Shown: positions 1 through 10,121 of the stretch, piece by piece
Layout: each line of letters opens with the position of its first letter
Position numbering within the stretch: position 1 is the first letter of the stretch
Assembly: GCF_910592395.1 (NCBI RefSeq)
Contig: NC_088310.1
Span: 13,959,501-14,023,500, forward strand
DNA length: 64,000 nt
Origin: Lineus longissimus
Taxonomy: Eukaryota; Nemertea; Pilidiophora; Heteronemertea; Lineidae
Direction of reading: 5' to 3'
The notes under the pieces: generated by a model
Told to the model about the DNA's origin: nothing
What the model saw: only the letters and a program-made list of their open reading frames with translations
Databases searched by the model: none
Translations under genes and position numbers: made by a program

Positions 1-2060
1 GGTTCCAGTTCCCTTTAATACGTTCAGCATACCTTGTGATCTTGTCACTGAATAAAGTTGGAGGATTTCAACGGAGTTCAAGTTCAATGGCTTTGGGAAC
101 ATGGTGATATACTGTTTGAGACCAGTCCTGTCTGAGCATGTTCGTCAGTTGTTCTCACGCAACATTGTTTTCTTCAAGGTGATACAGCACATCAGTCTTG
201 TTTGAGCATCCACTGGAATAGTTCTCAAGCGACTTTGTTTTCTTCAAGGTGATAAAGAACATCAGTCCTGTTGGAGCATCTCACTGGACTAGTTCTCATG
301 CGACTTTGTTTTCTTCAAGGTGATAAAGAACATCAGTCCTGTTGGAGCACCCACTGGACTAGTTCTCATGCGACTTTGTTTTCTTCAAGGTGATAAAGAA
401 CATCAGTCCTGTTGGAGCATCTCACTGGACTAGTTCTCATGCAACTTTGTTTTCTTCAAGGTGATAAAGAACATCAGTCCTGTTGGAGCACCCACTGGAC
501 TAGTTCTCATGCGACTTTGTTTTCTTCAAGGTGATAAAGAACATCAGTCCTGTTGGAGCACCCACTGGACTAGTTCTCATGCGACTTTGTTTTCTTCAAG
601 GTGATAAAGAACATCAGTCCTGTTGGAGCATCTCACTGGACTAGTTCTCATGCGACTTTGTTTTCTTCAAGGTGATAAAGAACATCAGTCCTGTTGGAGC
701 ACCCACTGGACTAGTTCTCATGCGACTTTGTTTTCTTCAAGGTGATAAAGAACATCAGTCCTGTTGGAGCATCTCACTGGACTAGTTCTCATGCGACTTT
801 GTTTTCTTCAAGGTGATAAAGAACATCAGTCCTGTTGGAGCACCCACTGGACTAGTTCTCATGCGACTTTGTTTTCTTCAAGGTGATAAAGAACATCAGT
901 CCTGTTGGAGCATCTCACTGGACTAGTTCTCATGCGACTTTGTTTTCTTCAAGGTGATAAAGAACATCAGTCCTGTTGGAGCATCCACTGGACTAGTTCT
1001 CATGCGACTTTGTTTTCTTCAAAGGTGATGAAGAACATCAGTCCTGTTGGAGCATCTCACTGAACTAGTTCTCATGAGATGTTGTTTTCTTTAAGGCGAT
1101 ACTGCAGATCTGTCCTATCGGACCATCACACTGGACTTGTTCTTGGGCAACGTTGTTATCTTCCAACTGATACTGCATATCAGTCCTGTCGGAACATCTC
1201 ACTCAGCTTGTTCTTGAGCAACGTTAATTGCTCTCTTCTGACTAATAGAGATACTGCACATCAGTCCTGTCAGAGCATCTCACTGTAACTTGTTCTTGGG
1301 CAACGTTGTTCTCTTCCAACTGATACTGCACATCAGTCCTGTTGGAACATCTCACTGGACTTGCACTCGGGCAATGTTGTTCTATTCCAACTGATAGAGA
1401 TACTGCACATCAGTCCTATTGGAACATCTCACTGGACTTGCACTCGGGCAATGTTGTTCTATTCCAACTGATAGAGATACAGCACATCAGTCCTGGTGGA
1501 ACATCTCACTAGACCTGTCCTTGGGCAATGTTGTTCTCTTCCAACTAATAGAGATACTGGATATCAGTCCTGTCAGAGCATCTCACTGGACTTGTTCTCG
1601 GGCAACATTGTTCTCTTCCAACTAATAGAGATACTAGACATGAGTCCTTGTGGAAAATCTCATTGGACCTGTTCTCGGGGAATGTTATTCTTTTACAACT
1701 GATACTGCACATCAGTCCTGTCAGAACATCTCACTGGACTTGTTCTCGGGCAACATTGTTCTCTTCCAACTAATAGAGATACTAGACATCAGTCCTTGTG
1801 GAACATCTCACTGGACTTGTTCTTGGGCAATGTTGTTCTCTTCCAACTGATAGAGATACTGGACATCAGTCCTGTCAGAGCATCTCACTGGACTTGTTCT
1901 CGGCCAACATTGTTCTCTTCCAACTAATAGAGATACTGCACATCAGTCCTTGTGGAACATCTCACTGGACTTTTTCTCGGGGAATGTTGTTCTCTTACAA
2001 CTGATACTGCACATCAGTCCTGTCAGAGCATCTCAGACATGTCAGAGGATCTCACTGGAT
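1..2060. repeat. 70-77 bp minisatellite array, two subfamilies
   Basis: Tandem units all contain CATCAGTCCTGT..GAGCA..CTCACTGGAC. From about 180 to 1090 the units are almost identical and alternate between 71 bp (GAGCATCTCACTGG) and 70 bp (GAGCACCCACTGG). From about 1090 to 2050 they are more diverged, 71 or 77 bp long, and differ by a GATAGA/AATAGA insertion. The unit length is not a multiple of three, so the short open frames across the array are not genes. Confidence 0.95.
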
Positions 2061-2240
2061 GTATTTATTTGAAAAGACCCTAAAGTCCAGGGCATCCTGA
2101 GCCCCGGTTTAATTGTAGCCCCTGGCAATGCTTCTGATTCATATTAGGGGTTATCAATTGGCATCGGCTATTGGTGAGGAGTTTATAATGGTTCATTGTA
2201 TCAAGAGTTACACCATGCGATGTAATATGACATGTGTGAA

Positions 2241-2341
2241 CTAAGCTGTATGAATATTGCAAGCCAAAGCAGGAAAAGATTCAGGACCCAAATATTTACT
2301 GATAATGTCCACAGTGTCACCTGCCTCATGTGTGATCTCCA
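2241..2341 (-). CDS. Candidate 3'-terminal exon, in phase with the BTBD7 exon at 2655-2838
   Basis: Read on the minus strand, a pyrimidine-rich stretch ends ACTTTACAGAACAG and is followed by TGGAGATC. Using the second AG, the exon starts with two bases that complete the codon left by the exon at 2655-2838. It then reads 32 codons, with peptide start EITHEAGDTVDIISKYLG, to a TAG at 2243-2241. The phase match and the balanced amino-acid composition support it. However, the peptide does not resemble the part of BTBD7 that follows in vertebrates. It could be a lineage-specific end, an alternative terminal exon, or chance. Confidence 0.35.
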
Positions 2342-2439
2342 CTGTTCTGTAAAGTATTGGATATGGGAGCACATCAGCGAAGACAGACACAAAACGCAAA
2401 CTACACAGATCAGAGAATGATATATATTACCCTGAATTA

Positions 2440-2640
2440 GATATCAAGCTGAAATCTCTAGGACTTACCGTTACAAAATATGCGCCCATGTTGACGGATG
2501 GAAAACGAGATATCGATATCTAAGTTTTTATTTTTGGCCTGCTGGTGGCCAAGTTAAGACTGATTCGTTATTCTGTGTCGGTGGTCATCTGACCCAAGGA
2601 TGCGCACCAGGTTTCACGTTCAAACTCAAAGCTTCATTGA
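2440..2640. repeat. Degenerate interspersed-repeat fragment
   Basis: Contains the signature GGCC..CTGGTGGCCAAGTTAAGA, followed by a weak CATCTGACC match and then CACCAGGTTTCACGTTCA. This is one worn copy of the 300-bp monomer that is abundant from 17 kb on. Between it and the exon at 2655 nothing else is recognisable. Confidence 0.6.
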
Positions 2641-2654
2641 TTAAAGATAATTAC

Positions 2655-2838
2655 CTAATATAGTTCCACCAATTATATCCACAGTAGCAGCAGATGGAAG
2701 GTGTCCAGGGAAGTACTGAAGACCAAGGGTATCTCCCTCAACCATATACAGAGTATCAGGTATGTTGGACATATGTACTGTTCTCAACTGTACCTCCTCA
2801 TTCCCCTGGATCTGGGAAAGTTGCTCATCGAGTAATGC
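2655..2838 (-). CDS. BTBD7: BTBD7 orthologue, internal exon downstream of the BACK region
   Basis: A 184-nt exon read on the minus strand. Its acceptor is a long pyrimidine tract ending TTTTCCAG before GCATTACTC; its donor is TTAG|GTAATT. It starts in phase 0 and ends in phase 1. The peptide includes LLDEQLSQIQ and then RTVHMSNIPDTLYMV, matching the conserved segment that follows the BACK domain in BTBD7, a BTB/POZ protein linked in vertebrates to epithelial branching and cell-adhesion control. After TLYMV it is lineage-specific (EGDTLGLQYFPG). The preceding exon (36052-36362) ends in phase 0, so the join is seamless. The intron between them is 33.2 kb and filled with transposons. Family assignment is from recalled conserved motifs, not a search. 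Confidence 0.88.
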
Positions 2839-3011
2839 CTGGAAAAGCAAAGGTAAATAAGGCAAATGATTTGACAAAACTACATCATTAATAATCCTCT
2901 GAACAGTGCCACTGCATGACCGTGTCAGCTTTTTGACCAATAGTCAAAACTATGAACAAACATTGTGTAATCTCCTTGGTCAGCTTTGTTGTTACATAAT
3001 GTATAGGATAT

Positions 3012-3316
3012 TGTGGTGAACTGGGTCACAGTCTTGGTTCCGTGGTTGGCCACGGCGGTGCCAGCATTACGGACGTGCCCCGGTCACCCGGCCATCCCCG
3101 CCCGTGGTTACGTCACTCGGCTGCGCTCGGTATTTCCCGCTGTACTGTCGATGACGCAACGACGCCCAATGTCGTTACGTCATCGACAGAGCGGTGTTGA
3201 AGCGGAGAGACGAGCGGGTTCGAACGTGGAAAGTGACAGAGATAAAATCGAGTATTAATCAACGTTAGTCGAGTCTTTCATTTAGCAACACTATTGCTAC
3301 AACTTTATTCTTTTCA
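3012..3316 (+). repeat. 5' LTR of the Ty3/gypsy element
   Basis: 305 bp, TG...CA ends, same length as the 3' copy. It contains a TATA-like GATAAAATC around 3241 and a strong hairpin at 3145-3189. No AATAAA is present. Immediately followed by TTGGCGCCC, the start of the primer site. Confidence 0.97.
3145..3189 (+). promoter_or_regulatory. LTR hairpin with paired CRE-like half-sites
   Basis: A 19-bp stem with a single C/A mismatch and a 7-nt loop GCCCAAT. The arms begin CTGTCGATGACG and end CGTCATCGACAG, so each carries a TGACG/CGTCA half-site of the kind bound by CREB/ATF factors. The 3' LTR copy (13894-13938) keeps the stem with one G-U pair. A role in transcription, RNA structure or 3'-end formation is inference. 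Confidence 0.6.
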
Positions 3317-3317
3317 T

Positions 3318-3330
3318 TGGCGCCCAACGT
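3318..3330 (+). promoter_or_regulatory. Primer binding site, tRNA-Lys type
   Basis: TGGCGCCCAACGT starts one base after the 5' LTR. It is complementary to the 3' end of the lysine tRNA used as primer by several retroelements (the Lys1,2 type, AACGT rather than GAACA after TGGCGCCC). The match stops after 13 bases. Confidence 0.88.
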
Positions 3331-3461
3331 CTGAAGAATCTACGAAGAATTTATCGATTTTGGTGTTTTTATGAGTATTTTGTGAACGGTTTGTAATTGC
3401 GAGAATTTGATAACATTATTTGTTGTGCGTATTCTACAAGTAGGCCCTATACTGCGTTAAA

Positions 3462-4586
3462 ATGAATAATTCAGAAATTGAGGAAGGTTACGACCGCGAT
3501 AATGTTGAAATTAATGATGCGGGCGACGGAAATGCAGGTTCAGCCCAAGAAGATATGAACATGAATTTAGGCTCAGGGCCCAGGCATATTTTGCCTGAAA
3601 ATAGGCCGGAGTACCATGGCGCATCGGATGCCGCTGTAGGTGAGTTGGTGTCTGCGTTTTCCAATATTTTAAACAAATTGGATAATGCGCAGCCAACCCG
3701 TATTATGAGTAACAGTAGTGCCGCAAAGGTACAGGCACCAAAGAATTATATGGTAAACCAGAATTTCAGAATTTGGTTGGAAAGATTCAACACATTTGCA
3801 GATCTGGCGCGCGTATCGGAGTGCGAGCGTAGACAACAGTTATTGTCTAGATCAGATCACCAGGCTTACATTGCCGCAGCAAATTTACATTCGTCTGCGG
3901 AACTATCCTGCGATCATTTTACGGCAGCGTTAGTCAAGCGTTTTCATAACGTAACGCGCGAAGATTACAAACTGCAATTGCGTGCGCGAGTCCAGGCTTC
4001 AAATGAAACTTATGAAGCTTATGCCGACTCATTACAGGAACTTGCGTTGAATGCGTACCCAAGCGGCGGTTTCGCATCACAACAGGAGATGGCGCTAGAC
4101 CAATTTTTAGTAGGGGTGAAAGTGACTGATCAAATAGAACAACAACTGTTAATGAGTGCCCCAATTGGTCTGGTCGAAGCCATCCGGAAAACACGCTAAC
4201 TTGACGCGGCTCAAATGCTTTTGAGGGATGGTTGGTATGCAATACCTTCCTCGCATCATAGGAAAGAGCATAAGCCTCACGTCATAGCAAATATTGATCC
4301 GGTAATAGCAGCATCCTCGGTGCCAAACCAGACATCAGAGATGAGTCGAGTCCTCAATCTTCTGGAGAAGTTAGAAACCAGGATTACCAACTTGGAAAAG
4401 ACGAAGACGGGCAGTTCCACTTCCAACCAGTGTTGGCGCTGTCATGGCGACGGGCATGGGCCTTCCCAGTGCCCTACTTTGGAATGCTACAATTGCCATG
4501 AGTTTGGTCATCTTTCTCGCCATTGTACCAAACTGGTTTCGGGAAACACCAAGAAGGGATTGTCAAGGGGTGGACAGTCCCAGTAA
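3462..4586 (+). pseudogene. gag: gag (capsid and nucleocapsid) with one in-frame stop
   Basis: Structural protein of the retrotransposon. The ATG at 3462 follows a 131-nt leader after the primer site. The first 80 residues are acidic and low in complexity. Residues about 95-245 have the helical, charged look of a gypsy capsid (RIWLERFNTFAD, LVKRFHNV). A TAA at 4197-4199 interrupts the frame, which resumes with LDAAQMLLRDG. The C-terminal part carries a short coiled-coil-like stretch and two CX2CX4HX4C zinc knuckles (4431-4472, 4485-4526) for RNA binding. The frame ends at TAA 4584-4586, overlapping pol in the -1 frame. The stop is most simply a mutation. Readthrough is unlikely, since capsid and nucleocapsid lie on opposite sides of it. 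Confidence 0.93.
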
Positions 4587-4590
4587 ACCC
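4541..4590 (+). promoter_or_regulatory. -1 programmed ribosomal frameshift signal (gag-pol)
   Basis: The heptamer GGGAAAC (4541-4547) sits in the correct phase: gag codons are GGA AAC, and slipping gives GGG AAA. An 8-nt spacer follows. Then comes a 9-bp stem (4556-4564 with 4573-4581, one G-U pair) enclosing an 8-nt loop. GGGT in the loop (4568-4571) can pair with ACCC at 4587-4590, giving an H-type pseudoknot. The pol frame (-1) is open here and gag stops at 4584. All textbook parts are present; activity is untested. Confidence 0.87.
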
Positions 4591-5614
4591 AGTAGGAGTC
4601 CCAAAAGTGTGTGACAGTATGGACGGCAGTCATTACAACCATGACGAGCAGAGGAACACCTCGTTAATTCATGGTTATGATAAACCACAACCTCCCCAGT
4701 GGACACCTAGCTCCTACAATGATGTTACTGTAGGATGTGGGTATCAAAATCAGAAGAGGAAAACCTCATCCGGTGGGCAAAAATTACATGTCTACATGCC
4801 ACAATCAGTATCACTATCAAGCAATTACAACCATGGGCGGATGAGGAGCTCTTCATCAACTCTTGTTTGTGATGTTGAATCAAATCTTATAAGCAGGGAC
4901 AATAGTCACAACCGTGGGCAGATGAGGAACACTTCATCGTCCCGTGTTTGTGATGTTCAGTCACAACCTGTTACAGTTATTGATTATCAGTCATCTATTC
5001 TGAATCAGGACCATGTAACGGCTAGAGCAACTCCAAGTGCAGTGTTTAATGCAGACTCCTTGGAGAGCGGTGATATTGATGCAGTACCCATGCAACAGCC
5101 TATACATACATCTCTTGTGAAAGCTAGCGTTATTGATGGTGACTTGAAGGATACTCCGTTATTGACACAAGATTTGACAGAGCCGGTGCAGCCAATCATA
5201 ATGCAGTCTGATCCAGTGAAACCTCCTAGTGAAAAGGCCATTAACCAAGACAGGAAGAGGAGCACCTCAGCTTGCCCTGGTAAACTTTTGTCACCAGGTG
5301 GTCCACCATTACCTAGGTATCAAACAGCAGCCGCAAATAAACCTTGGAATTGTGAAATGACAGAGCTTACAGTGATGTCACAATCTACGTCTACACTACA
5401 AGAACAAACAAGTTTATTGGACGCTCCTACTCCTGATGTATCAAATAGCACAGAGAAAGAAATTGGGTTGAAGTCCAAGGAAGTTACCGTAGTGGAGAAG
5501 ACGACAACAAAGCTGAATCCAGAAGCTGGAATTTTCAAGGGCAGGAGGAAACCAGATACATTGTTTGTAAGACAGGTTAAGTTCAGTGATCGTAGCCTGT
5601 TTCTTACGGGATAA
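4548..5614 (+). pseudogene. pol: pol N-terminal linker (Ser/Thr-rich, before protease)
   Basis: The -1 frame after the slip reads about 350 residues of Ser, Thr, Gln and Pro-rich sequence with no recognised fold. It has two similar stretches (SNYNHGRMRSSSSTLVCDV and SHNRGQMRNTSSSRVCDV), so an internal duplication of roughly 40 residues is visible at about 4820-4960. It contains NADSLESGDIDAVP (about 5048-5089), a motif that recurs at two later domain borders. The frame ends at TAA 5612-5614, only ten codons before the protease active site, and continues in the same frame beyond. That stop is therefore a lesion. Such long spacers are uncommon in gypsy pol. Confidence 0.8.
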
Positions 5615-5937
5615 ATACAGGGGGTGTCAACATCTGCGTTGCTAGATACCGGAGCTGCACTTACCTGTATCAGTGGCGAATTGTGGAGACAAATTTTAGC
5701 TGCGACACCTAACCTGAAGATTAAGGAAACTGAAGGGAATCTACAGTCTGCCACTGGGGAAAATTTGAAAATCCTAGGAGTTGCCGACGTGAATGTTATT
5801 TTAGGATCGCGGGAGTTCAACTACTCAGTTGTAGTTGTTGACAATTTGTCACATACATGTCTGTTAGGAAGTGATTTCTTTTCAGATAACCATTGTACAA
5901 TTAGTTACGATACAGTAACTCTGTATCTTGGTGACAT
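5615..5937 (+). pseudogene. pol: Retropepsin-like aspartic protease, cut by a transposon
   Basis: The frame reads STSALLDTGAALTCIS, with the catalytic Asp in DTGA at 5645-5656. The hydrophobic strands GVADVNVILG and YSVVVVDNLSHTCLLGSDFF follow, as in gypsy retropepsins that process Gag-Pol. The domain is about 105 residues. The coding sequence stops making sense at 5938, where a DNA transposon starts. It resumes after 8069 with an uninterrupted codon phase (GAC AT / ATG GAG). Confidence 0.88.
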
Positions 5938-8069
5938 CAGAGTCTTTCTATACAAGGGTCTGGTCACCGGTAACTTTCCTTTGATCACACGGCTCTCTCG
6001 GGCAATTAACTGGAGCCAGATGAAACCCTTTAATTTTTTCTTAAATTTTGCACAAACGTCGTAAGTCAGTTCTATCAACTTCCGATGGTGGCGCGCTTTT
6101 TCGCCGAAGCTCACCCGAGTTTCTCCGAACCGTTCCGAATGAGGAAGACACTAACAACAAAAATGGCGGACGAGGAGTTGTCTTTCAAGATTTTCCGGTT
6201 AATTGTTCCTGTCTTCTGATTGGATGTCCTTAGATGTCTAGTGAAGACAAGGGCATATTTTCTGAAGTAATGAGACGTGGTTGTGACTGTCCCCATAGCA
6301 AGTGGTTCTTAATTCCATTGGAGGGACAGGATAAACATGGGACAACACATGCTGTGCCATAGTATACAGTCTTGCAGTTGTTGGGAGGCCAAGCAGCTGG
6401 CTAAATCGAGTTGTGCTCAGGTCCGTTTTGGCAATGTCTTTCTACACAAACATACCATGATACTGGTCTTTGTCTCCCGAGGTCATTGAACAACCTTCAG
6501 GTATATCTGGGAGGGATCATAGGCAACAGAATACTAAGTATCACGGTTGTGACCGTCTCCTCAGCAACAACCGGTCATACAGAATTTACATCTTCTGGTA
6601 GGGAGTACTAAAGTTGTCGTCCTGTTTGTTGCCGAGTTCATCTGCCATCCAAAAGCAATACGGGTGTACCATTACCAGAACCAGTAAAAAAATCAATACA
6701 ATTTGATTTACATAAAAACATTTTATTACCGGGTAATACCAGAAACATAAAGTGAAGTAAAAACACTGACGCCTTCGGTAACCTATCATCTTTCTTGCTC
6801 TTGGGACGTGTAAACCTGGACCTTGAACCCTTTTTCTTATTCGGCATGATGGAACCAGACCTAAAGTGAAGAAGTGAAACAGCATAATTTATTACTGGTA
6901 AATAAAACAACAAAAATTACAACTGGTAAATAAAACAACAGAGTGAATAAGTTCATTTCATCAGGTGACTCAAATCAGGAATTACAATTATAAGGCCCAG
7001 GCCTACTTAAGTTAGGTTAAAAAACAAATTAACAAATACAAATACAACACAAGCTGTTGTGTTATTGTTTACAAAAGTTATCAACACATGATATACATTG
7101 CAGGGAGCCGAGAAATAATAAGTAATGCAGGTAATGTAAACCACACACATAACACAACAGTGGATTTGAGTACTTTTGAGTATAATGCTTTGCATGACAT
7201 TTTATTTCAACCTGTCATCGAACCTTTTCTAGTATCTGTCATGACCTGTGCATGAAGCCATATACATCCGGGTACTCTACACACTGAACCGCTGAATGAC
7301 AGAACCAATTTGAGGAAAACGGGACCAATTTGTAATAATAATAACTCAAGATTAAAAACTTAAAAAGGTACAAGAGTTGATTATTTAGTAAGAAGACAGT
7401 TATATCTAATTAGCAAATGTACTATGATAATGAAATTTGCACGATAAACATGCTAACTGCTAACAACAACTTTTCGTCTATCCGAGAATTTTTCGTTTTC
7501 TTCAGGCGTTTTTTAGGTTTTTTTTCAGAGACTCGAATAAAACCCGCTCTAACGTCAGTTTGTTCGGTTCAATTTTAACCACACGCGATTATTAAGTTAG
7601 ATCAAACCATAAAGAACAATGTGAATCTTTTAAAAAGTCAAATCAACAACGACATCATACTGAACGCCTAACAACAAAAATGTGGAAAACTGCGAGAAGA
7701 AAAAAAACTATTTGGACATTTTTCGAATCGCCGTCAAAACTACAGTCTACAAAGATGACCAATTGGTGCAAAACTAATAACATATATCGCAAATTGAAAC
7801 ATACCTAACTGTCCGTGAGATAAAAGTCTATCTTGATTTTAGCAACTCAAAGCGATTTTTGATATCCTTCAGGCAGTAAAAACATGTTTTTGTGAGAGAG
7901 ATTGAGACGATGATTTTCCGAGTGAACCAAAATGGCGGATATGGCGTAAAAAGTTGGCTTGGGTGTACCACGTGATCCGAGAGAGCGCTGTCCCACCGCA
8001 CGTCGTTCGAGACGGGCGGTGTCTTTGATGTTGAAACCAGTGACCAGACCCTTGTATAGAAAGACTCTG
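5938..8069. mobile_element. 2.1 kb DNA transposon inside pol, TIR type
   Basis: Both ends carry a 30-bp perfect terminal inverted repeat starting CAGAGTCTTTCTATACAAGG (5938-5967 and 8040-8069), continuing as GGT after one mismatch. GTGACAT is duplicated on each side (5931-5937, 8070-8076); if the last G is counted as flank it is an 8-bp GGTGACAT duplication. CAG...CTG ends with a 7-8 bp duplication would suit hAT or P-like elements, but no transposase is visible. The longest basic reading frame is on the minus strand near 6846, starting MPNKKKGSRSRFTRPKSKK, and may be a relic first exon. The rest is AT-rich with no clear gene, so the copy is probably nonautonomous. Confidence 0.92.
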
Positions 8070-10121
8070 GTGACATGGAGTTGCCTCTGAGGAGACAACC
8101 GGGTGAATCAAAAGTATGTAGGATATTATTGGGAAAAGGAATGTGTATTCCTCCAAACACAGAAATGATACTTCCTGGAAAACTGGCCAAGTCAGTTGGT
8201 ACCGGGAATGGTTGAGGACAAGTTAGATCAGACCAATTTTACAACGGGAAGATGTTTGGTGAGAGCAATCAACGGGAAAATTCCTGTTAGAGTTGCTAAT
8301 TTTTCAGATAAGACTTTGCATATCAGAACTAATCAGACACTAGGATATTTTCACCCTGTTGCTGAAGTCGAGGCTGCAAAGGAGCTTGACGAAAATGAAA
8401 ACAAACAGAACAATTCGAGAAAATCCAAGAGATCAGAACGAGATCAGAAACCACCTTGTGCCAAGACATATAAACCGCCAAGAAAACCGGCAGAAGAAAA
8501 TAAACAACAGTCAAATGTCACAGTGTCAGGGAACAACCCTAGTCTAATTTCTTCTGTCACTAGTACCAAAGTTAAGGATCAAGAACCAGATAGCACCGGT
8601 GAAGCGAAAGGTACTTAAGCCAAAGAAGACGAGGAGGCTAAGATCCGTCTGGAGTCCTTGCTGCTTAAATTGGAGATAAATTACATTGGACTGGATCCAG
8701 GTAAAAGAGAAATGGTGGTCCAGTTGATCGAGAAATTTCAATTTCCATTTTCAATGGGTGATTTTGATTTGGGGCATACGACCGTACTACAACACACCAT
8801 CGATACTGGAGATGCCCTCCCCATCAAACAGAACCCAAGACGTTTGCCCCCACATCAAGAACCCTTCGTACTTAACACAGTTAAAGAATTGGAAGAGAGA
8901 GGACTAGTTAATAAGAAGCAGAGTCCTTGGAGCTCGCCGATTGTCGTAGCGAAGAAGCACGACGGTTCGTTTCGTTGTGTGTGGATTACAGAAAACTGAA
9001 TGCATGCACAGCTAAATCAGCCCAACCTTTAGCAAGGATTGATGATACCCTTAACAGCCTATCAGGATCGGTATACTTCACAACTCTAGATTGTGCCAGC
9101 GGATATTGGCAGGTAGGCGTTGCACCCGAGGATCGCGCCAATCTTCGTTTGTTGTCGGAACTCAACAGTATGAATGGAATTCGATGCCGTTCGGGCTTAC
9201 CTCGGCACCGAGTACCTTCACCAGAATGATGAATATTGTCCTAGGGGGCGTGGAACATTGTCTGGTATACTTGAACGACATAATCGTACATTCGCTGACC
9301 TTTGAGGATCATCTGAAGCAACTAGCTAGTGTGTTTCAACGTCTGCAAGTTGCAAATCTCAAACTTAAACCAAGTAAATGCAAGCTTTTCAGGAGCTTGG
9401 TGAAATTTCTTGGGCACGTGGTATCCAAGGACGGAATTGCCACTGACCCGGAAAAAGTACAGAAGGTAGCTGAATGGCCAAGGCCGAATTATGTCGCTGA
9501 AATCCGGTCTTTTATGGGACTAGCTACATACTACCAGAATTACACTGCTCCACTGCATCATCTAACGAGAAAGAACACTACCTTTGTTTGGACAGACGAG
9601 TGTGAAAAAGCATTTGTGTCATTGAAGGAAAGTTTAGTTTCTTCAACAGTACTTGCACATCCTGATTTTAGTGAGAGTGCCGGAATGTTTGTATTAGACA
9701 CTGATGCCAGCGACTTCGGAATGGGGGGAGTGTTGTCTCAGAAACAAAATGATGAGTCTGAGAAAGTGATCGGATATGGGAGCAAAAGTTTCCATGGGGG
9801 CGACTAAACTACTGTACTACCAGAAGGGAGATGCTTGCCCTTGTAACATTCGCCGAACACTTTCGTTATTTCCTTCTTGGGAAAAAGTTTCTGGTCATAG
9901 TTGATAATATGGCAGTGTCCTGGCTTCTGAACTTCAAGGAACCATTTGGTCAGATAGCGAGGTGGATAGAGAGGCTGGCGGAGTTTGATTTTATTATTGA
10001 ACACAGGCCTGGCGTAAAGCATGGCAATGCCGATGCTCTCTCGAGACGCCCAGAAAGGATGCGGCAGCATGGAGACTGCCCATCTTGTGAACCTTCAGAT
10101 ATCAAGAAAGATAATCATTAA
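8070..10121 (+). pseudogene. pol: Reverse transcriptase and RNase H, several lesions
   Basis: After the transposon the frame continues (GESKVCRILLGKGM), shifts near 8190, passes a charged linker and a TAA at 8616-8618, then enters RT: PWSSPIVVAKKHDGSF, frameshift near 8980, LDCASGYWQV (first catalytic Asp 9089-9091), frameshift near 9150, MPFGLTSAPSTFTRMMN. The polymerase box reads YLNDII: the first of its two aspartates is Asn (AAC, 9274-9276), so the enzyme would be dead. The palm-to-connection segment near 9530 looks about ten residues short. RNase H starts at LDTDASDFGMGG (9694), shifts frame near 9795 in a G run, and ends with IEHRPGVKHGNADALSRR. TAA at 10119-10121 closes the frame. Confidence 0.93.

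Noticed and set aside
1079-2004. Several plus-strand reading frames of about 68 codons
   Set aside because: They are the same minisatellite unit read in successive frames; unit length is 71 or 77 bp, not a multiple of three.
1-2060. Possible CRISPR-like array
   Set aside because: There is no constant repeat with unique spacers; the whole unit repeats, and this is animal DNA.
6586-6913. Minus-strand frame MPNKKKGSRSRFT as a transposase
   Set aside because: Only the short basic start looks coding; no DDE, zinc-finger or other transposase motif follows. Kept only as a remark.
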